This document shows, in pieces, positions 1 through 5,364 of a stretch of DNA of 5,364 nt; position 1 is the stretch's first letter; each line of letters starts with the position of its first letter. The notes under the pieces were generated by a model. The model was not told where the DNA came from. It saw nothing but the letters and a program-made list of their open reading frames with translations, and made no database searches. Both the position numbers and the translations under genes were made by a program. The stretch comes from Bradyrhizobium sp. (GTDB lineage Bacteria > Pseudomonadota > Alphaproteobacteria > Rhizobiales > Xanthobacteraceae): contig JAICIT010000226.1 of assembly GCA_025960445.1 (NCBI GenBank), positions 1 through 5,364 on the forward strand, read 5' to 3'.

Positions 1-1
1 C

Positions 2-1000
2 GCGCTCGCGTTCGCCAACCTCAGCGACAAGGAGCTGATCGAGGCCGCACTGAAATCGCTGCCGCCTGCGCTCGGCCGGTCGCGAGAGCATTTCATCGAG
101 GGTAAGATCCATCGCTGGTTGTCGTCGGTGAATGCATTGCCTGGCGGATTGCCGGCGCGTGATGTCATGACAAATCATCGCCCGGAACCGAAGCAGCATC
201 CCGGCCTTGTTGTGGTCGGCGACTACCTGTTCGATTCGACGCTGAACGGGCTGCTCGATTCCTCCGATGCTGCGACAGACATAATCGTCACCGAGATGAT
301 GCGGCTGCGCCGCGCCCGCGGTAAGGCCGGTTCCGAGAAGATCGATCGCGAATACTTCGAGAATTATCGCGGTGTTGGAGCTTATCGCGATGTCTGGAAC
401 AAGTTCACCGATCCGGCCTACCTCGGTGAGCTGATTAACATCGTGTGGAACCCGACCGGGCCCTACAAGCTGCTGGTGGCGGGATCGGCCAGCGGCGAGC
501 TGGTTGGAGCGTTACGCGCGCGCGGCATCGATGCGTGGGGCATCGAGAACAACCGCGCGATCCATGCCAAGACGCCGACCGAATTGAAAGGGTTCAACCG
601 ATTGGGGTCCATTGTCGATATGCCGTTCAAGGACGGCGAGTTCGATTTTGTTTTCGAGACCAGCCTGTGCCATGTCGGCGAGAAGCAGGTGCGGCGCGCG
701 ATCCGCGAGTTGAACCGGGTAATGAAGACAGGCCTGATGTTCGGATCGGTGACGTCGGATATGTCACCGGCGCTGATCGACCGCTATGACCTGCTGCGCG
801 GGGTCAAGAAGCTCGGCACGTGGTGGGAATGGTCCGAATTGTTTTTCAATAACGGGTTCGATCTATCGATGCACCGCCACGACTGCACGGATGCGCTTTG
901 GGCGGCGACGCTCGCCGCCGGCAAGGGGCCGGGTCAGTGGTATTCTGACGCCGAGAGCCTGCGCTATTCCTTCTTCGACAAAATCGAACCCGAGGATTGA
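2..1000 (+). CDS. Fusion protein, 3' part: FAD amine-oxidase-like C-terminus joined to a class I SAM-dependent methyltransferase
   Basis: The frame is open from the left edge (first full codon at 2) to the TGA at 998-1000, giving 332 visible residues; the true start lies outside the window. Residues about 1-90 look like the C-terminal end of a flavin amine oxidase/desaturase. The key motif is GDYLFDSTLNG (about 73-83), followed by an Ala-rich helix. In that family this segment closes the FAD site. A linker leads into a Rossmann methyltransferase domain. It has a glycine motif I, LLVAGSASGELVGAL (about 157-171), an acidic end of strand 2 (WGIENN, 179-184), VDMPFKDGEFDFVFE (about 205-219) and a helix of the RELNRVMK type. 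Motif I lacks the usual D/E-x-G-x-G-x-G spacing but keeps G-x-x-x-G. A TTG at 119 gives an open frame but falls inside the oxidase part, so it is not the start. The oxidation and methylation substrates are unknown. The fusion is seen directly; the oxidase assignment rests on a short segment. Confidence 0.8.
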   Translation, partial: ALAFANLSDKELIEAALKSLPPALGRSREHFIEGKIHRWLSSVNALPGGLPARDVMTNHRPEPKQHPGLVVVGDYLFDSTLNGLLDSSDAATDIIVTEMMRLRRARGKAGSEKIDREYFENYRGVGAYRDVWNKFTDPAYLGELINIVWNPTGPYKLLVAGSASGELVGALRARGIDAWGIENNRAIHAKTPTELKGFNRLGSIVDMPFKDGEFDFVFETSLCHVGEKQVRRAIRELNRVMKTGLMFGSVTSDMSPALIDRYDLLRGVKKLGTWWEWSELFFNNGFDLSMHRHDCTDALWAATLAAGKGPGQWYSDAESLRYSFFDKIEPED

Positions 1001-1163
1001 GTTCGCAAACCGTCGGCGCAAGGCCGACGTCGGCGAGGGCTGGGAAAGTGGCGCGCACTTGCTTTGCGAGTGCACGATCATCGCATAGGATCGAAAGAGT
1101 GGTCGCTTCGGCCACTAGCCTCGATTGGCGGTCATTGCCGGCCGCGCAGCATCAGTTGGTTTC
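1001..1163. other. Intergenic gap with three stem-loops, no gene
   Basis: This 163-base gap separates the fusion gene from the ABC transporter on the same strand. It holds three perfect or near-perfect hairpins. The first is at 1011-1029 (7-bp stem, 5-base loop). The second is at 1055-1073 (8-bp stem with one G-U pair, TTT loop). The third is at 1098-1116 (8-bp stem with one G-U pair, 3-base loop). Right arm 1 also belongs to a 12-bp palindrome at 1023-1034. None is followed by a T-tract, so they are not classical intrinsic terminators. They could be termination/pausing structures for the upstream gene, mRNA-end stabilisers, or leader structure for the transporter. No convincing small ORF with a ribosome binding site was found here. 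Confidence 0.55.
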
Positions 1164-3182
1164 ATGGCGACCAAGCCTCCATCACCCGATGATCGCAAAA
1201 AAGTCGTCGCGGATTTGCTCGCGCCGGAAGTCGCCGAAAAGTTCGAGCCGGATCACCCCGAAGCTCACCGGCTTGAGAAAAAATTGCCGCCGCCGAGCGA
1301 TGATGACGATGAAAAAGATGATGCGGAGCTTGAACTTGAGGATGACGAGGAGGATGAGGACCTCGTCGTCTTTACCGCGAAGCAGGCCGCCGGTGCGTTG
1401 GCGACGATCTACGCGTTCATCAAACCGATTCTGCGGAACTACAAAAAAATACTGACATTCGTTGGCCTCGGCGTCGTGGTCGAGACGCTGTTCAATGTCA
1501 TCATGCCACTGAGCCTCAAGTTCCTGATTGATGACGCGCTCGGCGAAGAGGACTTCGAGGCGTTGGTCAAGATACTGTCGGTGCTGGCTGCGGCCGGGAT
1601 TTTCACCTCGATCGTCGCGGTATGGTACGAGCGCTGGGACGCCAAGCTGGCGGCTTGCGTGATCTCGGACGTTCGGACCCGGCTGTTCGAGCACGTGCAG
1701 GATCTGCCGGCGGCCTACTTCGCGCGCACCAAGCGGGGCGAGATCCTGTCGCGGTTTTCGGTCGACCTCTCCGCGTTCGAAGGATCGATCAAGGGCCTTG
1801 CCAATGGCGCGGCGCTGCCGTTTTTCGAGCTGATCGCCGGCATCATTCTGATGCTGTTTCTGAACTGGCAGCTTGCGGCGATATCCCTGCTGGTGTTCCC
1901 GATCACGTTGATCGGCCCTCGCATTCTGACTCCCAAAGCGGTGCAGGCGAATTACGAGCAGAAGCTCAACGAGTCGGCGCTGCTGGGCATGGTGCAGGAG
2001 AACATCGCGGCGCAGGCCGTGGTCAAGGCGTTCAATCTGCAGAGGCGCACCCTAGGCTGGTTCACGATGCGCAACGATGAGGCGCGCCGGAAGATCGCGT
2101 CCGCAGCGTTTCTGTCGACCATGGTGGAGCGCACCGTTACGATCTCCGTGCTGTTGCTGCACCTCGTAGTGCTTGCGATCGGCGCCTATCTCGCCACCAA
2201 GGGCCAGATCACGATCGGGACCTTCGTCACATTCGAGAGTGCCTTCTGGGAAGTATCCTACAACATCGCCCACATCATGCATTTCATCCCGGTGTCGATA
2301 CAGTCGGCGGCGGCTGTTCAACATATCCAGGAATTGCTGGACGAGCCGACCCGCGGCGAGGATCGTCCCGGCGCACCCGACCTGCCGCGGATCACCAACG
2401 ACATCACGTTCGATCGCGTGACCTTCAAGTACGAAGGCAGCCAAACTCCGGTTCTGAACAACCTTAGCCTTAAGCTCAAAGTCGGCAAAAGCATCGCCAT
2501 CGTCGGCCCGAGCGGCTCCGGGAAGAGCACGTTGCTCAATTTGATACTGCGCCTTTACGTGCCGGATGAGGGACGCGTAACGATTGACGGCGTGGACATC
2601 CGCAAGGTGACCCGGGAGTCGCTGCGGCGGAGCATGGCGGTGGTGTTCCAGGAAAATATGCTCTTCAACATGTCGATCCGTGAGAACATCCGGCTTGGCA
2701 AGGAAGGAGCAACCGATCAGGAAGTCGAGCAGGCCGCGCGCAAGGCGGAAATACATCGCTACATCATGAGCCTGCCGCATAAATACGACACGGCCGTCGG
2801 CGAACGTGGCGATACGCTATCGGGGGGGCAGCGTCAGCGGATCGCGATTGCGCGCGCTATCGTTCGCAATCCCTCGGTGCTGCTGCTCGACGAAGCAACA
2901 TCGGCGCTGGACCAGACGACGGAAGCCGCCATAAACCAGACCCTGCTGAAGCTGTCGAAGGGCTGCACCATGATCTTCTCGACCCACCGCCTGACATCGG
3001 TGGTCGAAATGGACGAGATCATTGTGATCGCGGGCGGCAAGGCGATCGAACGCGGCTCACACGCGCAACTTCTCGCGGCCAACGGCGTGTACCGAAAGCT
3101 CTGGGACGATCAGAGCCATAAGCCGCACAAACCTGCCGAGCAGGTTGAAGATGGCGATGACGACGATGACGATGATGATTGA
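1164..3182 (+). CDS. Half-size ABC exporter (membrane domain fused to ATPase), MsbA/multidrug type, with acidic termini
   Basis: This 672-residue protein has the layout of type IV (B-family) exporters, which work as dimers in the inner membrane. Residues 1-90 are cytosolic and include an acidic patch (46-66, nearly all D/E). Six likely membrane helices follow at about 96-118, 134-155, 215-234, 236-253, 322-343 and 350-374. The ATPase domain spans about 412-645. It has a Tyr at the A-loop position (Y423), Walker A GPSGSGKST (448-456), Q-loop Q496, signature LSGGQRQ (552-558), Walker B VLLLDEATS (572-580, catalytic E577), D-loop SALD (580-583) and switch H608. All catalytic residues are present, so it should be active. 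The tail ends in eight Asp. ATG 1164 is preferred as the start. A TTG at 1125 would add 13 residues, and neither site has a clear Shine-Dalgarno sequence. The family exports lipids, lipid-linked intermediates, peptides or drugs; nothing here fixes the cargo. The core is about 580 residues, as usual, so the extra length comes from the two hydrophilic ends. Confidence 0.93.
   Translation: MATKPPSPDDRKKVVADLLAPEVAEKFEPDHPEAHRLEKKLPPPSDDDDEKDDAELELEDDEEDEDLVVFTAKQAAGALATIYAFIKPILRNYKKILTFVGLGVVVETLFNVIMPLSLKFLIDDALGEEDFEALVKILSVLAAAGIFTSIVAVWYERWDAKLAACVISDVRTRLFEHVQDLPAAYFARTKRGEILSRFSVDLSAFEGSIKGLANGAALPFFELIAGIILMLFLNWQLAAISLLVFPITLIGPRILTPKAVQANYEQKLNESALLGMVQENIAAQAVVKAFNLQRRTLGWFTMRNDEARRKIASAAFLSTMVERTVTISVLLLHLVVLAIGAYLATKGQITIGTFVTFESAFWEVSYNIAHIMHFIPVSIQSAAAVQHIQELLDEPTRGEDRPGAPDLPRITNDITFDRVTFKYEGSQTPVLNNLSLKLKVGKSIAIVGPSGSGKSTLLNLILRLYVPDEGRVTIDGVDIRKVTRESLRRSMAVVFQENMLFNMSIRENIRLGKEGATDQEVEQAARKAEIHRYIMSLPHKYDTAVGERGDTLSGGQRQRIAIARAIVRNPSVLLLDEATSALDQTTEAAINQTLLKLSKGCTMIFSTHRLTSVVEMDEIIVIAGGKAIERGSHAQLLAANGVYRKLWDDQSHKPHKPAEQVEDGDDDDDDDD
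3156..3179 (+). repeat. Run of eight Asp codons (GAY trinucleotide repeat)
   Basis: Eight consecutive GAT/GAC codons (D665-D672) close the ABC transporter gene just before its TGA at 3180-3182. GAT and GAC are mixed, so it is not a pure tandem repeat, which should limit slippage, but a near-repeat of this kind can still change length between strains. A further GAT at 3150-3152 precedes it, separated by one Gly codon. Confidence 0.85.
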
Positions 3183-3202
3183 ATGGTTTTCAACCCCGCG
3201 GA

Positions 3203-4396
3203 TCAGGGATGCGCGGCTCGTTTGATCTCGATCGATTTTTGAATCGACCCGGATGCAAGCCGCTCGCGGATCGCGCCTAGTGAACCCTGCGTAAGTCGCG
3301 CGAGGAAACGGATCCAACGCCTCGCCCGCCACGACAGTCCCCCGTCAATGGAGAGCGCGCGAAGCTGATAGGCCTTGTCGAGCGATCGCGCGTCACAAGC
3401 CCTCTTGTCCGGATCGGCGTAGAACGCCGCGATCTTTTCGACGTCCATGCCATCGCTCGCCAGCCATTGCGGAATGTAAAGATTGCACAGGCGCTCGACG
3501 TCAGTGAAGACTTTCGTCGCCCCGGTCCCAGCGGCTGGACAGGAGGTGGCGAACGCGTCACCGACTAGCACGATCCCGGGTTGAAAATGATTTTCGGTGA
3601 CGCAGAGATCAGCCGGTCGAATCTTCACCGCGCTGCTCACCTTGAATGCGCCCATCATTCCCTCAAGTCCGGGCATCATGGCGAGCATGGTCTGTTCGGG
3701 AGCCTGCCGAAACTCGGAAAGCCAGGGGTCGGTCATCTCACGATAGACCATTAAGTTGACGCGCATCGCGGCTTCGATCGGAAAAGCCGTGAGGTAAGCC
3801 ATGCGTGAACTCGATCGCGCCGGCCAGTACGTCAAAGCCGGAAAGCTGAAGCTGCTCCGGCCGACCGGCTCGATGTTGTAGGCCAGCGTGATCGAATGGC
3901 ATGGACTGATCACGTGACGCTTCATGCCGATTGTGCGGCGAAGGCCGACGTTGAGACCGGTGGCGAGCACGATCAGCCGCGCCGAGATTTCCTGGCCATT
4001 GGTCAATACGAGCTTCTGCCGCTCCGGGCTGTTGGAGATCGCGGAGACCTTGGCGAAGATACTGCCGATATCGGATGGAATTTGTGCGCGCAACGAGCTG
4101 ACGAGCGTCTCGTACAATAGCCCGTGCTGGTCGCTCACTCGCCTCGCCACGAGGTATCCGAAGCGCGCTTCCCAGACTTCGCCGTCGAGCCTGGCCGCAT
4201 TCAATGTCGCCTCGGCAAGCCCAGTCTTGCGCAGCAGCTCGAGTTGCTCCCCGCTCAATTTCTCGCAGCGCAGCTCGGATGGATAGACCGGGTGCGGATC
4301 GATCAGTACAGCCGCGATGCCCGCGCGTCCAAGCATCGCCGCGGCAGACGAGCCCGCTAGTCCGCCTCCGATGATGGCCACGTCGGTATACCGCAT
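3203..4396 (-). CDS. FAD-dependent oxidoreductase/monooxygenase-like protein (PHBH-like fold)
   Basis: This complete 397-residue protein begins with a dinucleotide-binding fold (VAIIGGGLAG, GxGxxG glycines G10, G12 and G15), then an acidic end of strand 2 (LIDPH, D33). It also has the ATG motif LIVLATG (141-147) and the second FAD motif GIVLVGDAF (274-282, G279-D280), followed by CPAAGTGATKVFTD (286-299). This order is typical of flavoprotein monooxygenases and of related oxidoreductases such as geranylgeranyl-reductase-like and halogenase-like proteins. R43 and K46 (ELRCEKLSG) lie in the segment near the flavin. The tryptophan-halogenase WxWxIP signature is absent. The likely reaction is NAD(P)H- or substrate-driven flavin chemistry on a small molecule or lipid; the substrate is unknown. 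There is no signal peptide, so it is probably cytosolic. The start ATG has an upstream AGAGGG at 5-base spacing. It is divergent from the GNAT-like gene and convergent with the ABC gene. Confidence 0.88.
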   Translation of the reverse strand: MRYTDVAIIGGGLAGSSAAAMLGRAGIAAVLIDPHPVYPSELRCEKLSGEQLELLRKTGLAEATLNAARLDGEVWEARFGYLVARRVSDQHGLLYETLVSSLRAQIPSDIGSIFAKVSAISNSPERQKLVLTNGQEISARLIVLATGLNVGLRRTIGMKRHVISPCHSITLAYNIEPVGRSSFSFPALTYWPARSSSRMAYLTAFPIEAAMRVNLMVYREMTDPWLSEFRQAPEQTMLAMMPGLEGMMGAFKVSSAVKIRPADLCVTENHFQPGIVLVGDAFATSCPAAGTGATKVFTDVERLCNLYIPQWLASDGMDVEKIAAFYADPDKRACDARSLDKAYQLRALSIDGGLSWRARRWIRFLARLTQGSLGAIRERLASGSIQKSIEIKRAAHP

Positions 4397-4402
4397 GCAT
4401 GC
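4384..4402. promoter_or_regulatory. Two overlapping 10-bp palindromes over the oxidoreductase start codon
   Basis: CGGTATACCG (4384-4393) and GCATGCATGC (4393-4402) are both perfect palindromes sharing one base, and they cover the start codon (4394-4396) of the minus-strand oxidoreductase. They could be an operator at the edge of the divergent promoter region. They could equally be chance in a region where the codons fix much of the sequence. No regulator gene is visible in the window. Confidence 0.25.
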
Positions 4403-4407
4403 CCTCT
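4402..4407 (-). promoter_or_regulatory. Ribosome binding site of the FAD oxidoreductase
   Basis: AGAGGG on the minus strand lies 5 bases before the ATG at 4396-4394. A second ATG four bases upstream (4400-4398) is in another frame and sits too close to this site, so the motif decides in favour of the ATG at 4396. Confidence 0.6.
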
Positions 4408-4451
4408 GCGCCGAACGCCTATCAGTGCGCCCGAAAACACAAACAAACGTT

Positions 4452-4456
4452 GAAGG
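4452..4456 (+). promoter_or_regulatory. Ribosome binding site of the GNAT-like gene
   Basis: GAAGG lies 6 bases before ATG 4463. An in-frame stop at 4451-4453 overlaps it, so 4463 is the first ATG available in this frame. Later in-frame ATGs at 4502, 4544 and 4556 have no comparable site. This supports 4463 as the start. Confidence 0.65.
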
Positions 4457-4462
4457 CGATCA

Positions 4463-5364
4463 ATGAAACCGGGGCTCGCACGCCGGTTTAACCGGACAGC
4501 AATGTCGGTCGAACAAGATCGCATTACGCGCGTCACCGCTCGAATGATTGGTCCGATGATATCGGTAAGGATTGATTCACCTACTGCAGATATCGGCCCG
4601 CAGTGGGACGATCTCGTCCGGCGTGCCTCCTCAAACGTGTTCATGAATCCAGCGGCGCTGTTGGTCGCCAGCGAGACCAGCTTCGCGAACATCAGGATGT
4701 TACTGGCCTGGGAGAAGGACGCGGGCGCGCCGAGACTCGCTGGCTTATGGGCGGTACAGATGCGCCGGCCCGCGCCGTTCTGGCCCATCGTGATCGAGCC
4801 GTTGCCCTACAATTACGCCTTCCTGTCCAACCCCGTGGTCGATCCGGATTATGTGGATGAGGTGATCCCGGCTTTCTTCAGCGCAATTGAACAGAGCCCA
4901 TCGCTGTCTCGGATCGTAAGCCTGCATTCGTTCGATGCGGAGTGTCCGAGCTATCCGGCGATGGTGAGGGATTTGAGAATGCGCGGTGTCAAACCGCTGG
5001 TGCTTGCCGAAACGATGCGTCCGTTCGTGACAAGGGATTTCGGCCTGAAGCGATCGGGTTCGACCCGCAAAAAGCTGCGGCAGGACTGGAACAGATTGAC
5101 CGCGACCGGTGCTGTCGAGGTGATCAACGACAGGAGTGTTGGTGGCGCGAAACAGGCGTTCGAGACATTTCTCGCGCTCGAACAGGCGAGCTGGAAAGGC
5201 GAGGAGGGCACTGCGCTGCTGTCGGACCCGCGGGATTGCGCATTCGCCCGACGACTCCTGCAAAGCCTCGCTGAGCAGGGGAATGCGTCGGTGGCGCTGC
5301 TGCGCGTGAATGGCGAAGCCATCGCGGCGCAGGTACTGATGTATTGCGGCACGACCGCCTATAC
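4463..5364 (+). CDS. FemAB/GNAT-like acyltransferase, BioF2-type (Acetyltransf_6), 5' part
   Basis: The frame is open from ATG 4463 to the right edge with no stop, giving 300 visible residues; the C-terminus is missing. The second half carries the pattern of the Acetyltransf_6/FemAB-like domain. It has a basic helix GSTRKKLRQDWNRLTATG (198-215), a helix with ALEQASWKGEEGT (238-250), then LSDPRDCAFARRLLQSLAEQ (253-272), a strand VALLRVNGEAIAAQVLMY (277-294) and a final strand beginning at the edge. In this family the segment corresponds to a GNAT fold that transfers acyl or aminoacyl groups, often in envelope polysaccharide, peptidoglycan or lipid pathways. Residues 1-170 form an N-terminal half with similar strand-helix character, consistent with a double-GNAT protein. 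There is no signal peptide. The first 35 residues are basic and look poorly conserved, so a start at 4502 remains possible. The substrate is unknown. The gene is divergent from the FAD oxidoreductase. Confidence 0.82.
   Translation, partial: MKPGLARRFNRTAMSVEQDRITRVTARMIGPMISVRIDSPTADIGPQWDDLVRRASSNVFMNPAALLVASETSFANIRMLLAWEKDAGAPRLAGLWAVQMRRPAPFWPIVIEPLPYNYAFLSNPVVDPDYVDEVIPAFFSAIEQSPSLSRIVSLHSFDAECPSYPAMVRDLRMRGVKPLVLAETMRPFVTRDFGLKRSGSTRKKLRQDWNRLTATGAVEVINDRSVGGAKQAFETFLALEQASWKGEEGTALLSDPRDCAFARRLLQSLAEQGNASVALLRVNGEAIAAQVLMYCGTTAY
4483..4495. repeat. 13-base inverted repeat near the start of the GNAT-like gene
   Basis: CCGGTT and AACCGG flank a single T, a perfect 6-bp inverted repeat. 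It lies between the preferred start (4463) and the alternative ATG (4502). If translation begins at 4502 it would sit in the untranslated region as a possible operator. With the preferred start it is inside the coding sequence and may mean nothing. Confidence 0.3.

Larger units (their letters stand above)
4397..4462. promoter_or_regulatory. Divergent intergenic region, presumed promoters for both flanking genes
   Basis: Sixty-six bases separate the start codons of the minus-strand oxidoreductase and the plus-strand GNAT-like gene, so transcription signals for one or both must lie here or just inside the genes. The stretch at about 4430-4450 is A-rich, unlike its GC-rich surroundings. On the minus strand a TTGTTT followed about 16-17 bases later by TGATAGG could serve as a weak sigma-70-like promoter, but the -10 match is poor. 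No strong consensus promoter is visible for either gene. Confidence 0.45.

Noticed and set aside
119..1000. A stand-alone 293-residue protein from TTG 119
   Set aside because: The frame stays open to the left edge and TTG 119 lies inside the oxidase-like segment with no ribosome binding site, so the gene is a partial one starting outside the window.
1059..1088. Promoter for the ABC gene (TTGCTT, 18-base spacer, GCATAG)
   Set aside because: The -10 match is poor and the -35 overlaps a hairpin arm; in GC-rich DNA such weak matches are common.
2052..2780. Long minus-strand open frame opposite the ABC gene
   Set aside because: It lies wholly within the exporter coding region, has no recognisable domain, and is the expected shadow of a high-GC gene.
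1164..3182. Naming the exporter msbA (lipid A flippase)
   Set aside because: All ATPase motifs are generic to B-family exporters; the acidic tails and the neighbourhood, which lacks lpxK or kdsB, do not support that specific name.
3232..3247. TCGATT-TTTG-AATCGA hairpin as a terminator for the convergent genes
   Set aside because: It is only a 6-bp AT-containing stem with no T-tract after it, and it lies inside the oxidoreductase coding sequence. It may contribute to termination but cannot be called.
3203..4396. Flavin-dependent tryptophan halogenase
   Set aside because: The FAD motifs fit the wider superfamily, but the WxWxIP halogenase signature is absent.
4745..5263. Minus-strand open frame opposite the GNAT-like gene
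   Set aside because: The plus-strand frame here carries clear Acetyltransf_6 features and is open to the window edge; the opposite frame is compositionally poor, with no motif.

Overview
The window is high-GC, densely coded DNA. Its codon use and protein style suggest an alphaproteobacterium, most likely of the Bradyrhizobium/Rhodopseudomonas/Nitrobacter group. That placement is an inference from sequence style only. There are four protein-coding genes. The first and last run off the window edges. I see no rRNA, tRNA, CRISPR array, transposase or phage gene.

Layout. (1) Positions 2-1000, + strand: the 3' part of a gene whose product ends a flavin amine-oxidase-like domain and continues without a stop into a class I SAM-dependent methyltransferase domain. 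(2) Positions 1001-1163: a gap with three compact stem-loops and no gene. (3) Positions 1164-3182, + strand: a complete half-size ABC exporter (one membrane domain plus one ATPase domain) with a strongly acidic cytosolic N-terminus and a run of eight aspartates at its C-terminus. (4) Positions 3203-4396, - strand: a complete FAD-dependent oxidoreductase of the p-hydroxybenzoate-hydroxylase-like fold, convergent with the ABC gene across a 20-base gap. (5) Positions 4397-4462: a 66-base divergent intergenic region. (6) Positions 4463-5364, + strand: the 5' part of a FemAB/GNAT-like (BioF2-type, Acetyltransf_6) acyl- or aminoacyl-transferase, cut by the window edge.

How they may work together. 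The set holds a flavoenzyme fused to a methyltransferase, a second flavoenzyme, an acyltransferase-like enzyme and an exporter of the lipid/multidrug type. This is the usual toolkit for making or tailoring a small molecule or lipid and moving it across the inner membrane. The genes lie on both strands, so they are not one operon, and no substrate can be read from the sequence. I do not recognise this as a named, characterised pathway. The most distinctive sequence features are the oxidase-methyltransferase fusion and the acidic extensions at both ends of the exporter.
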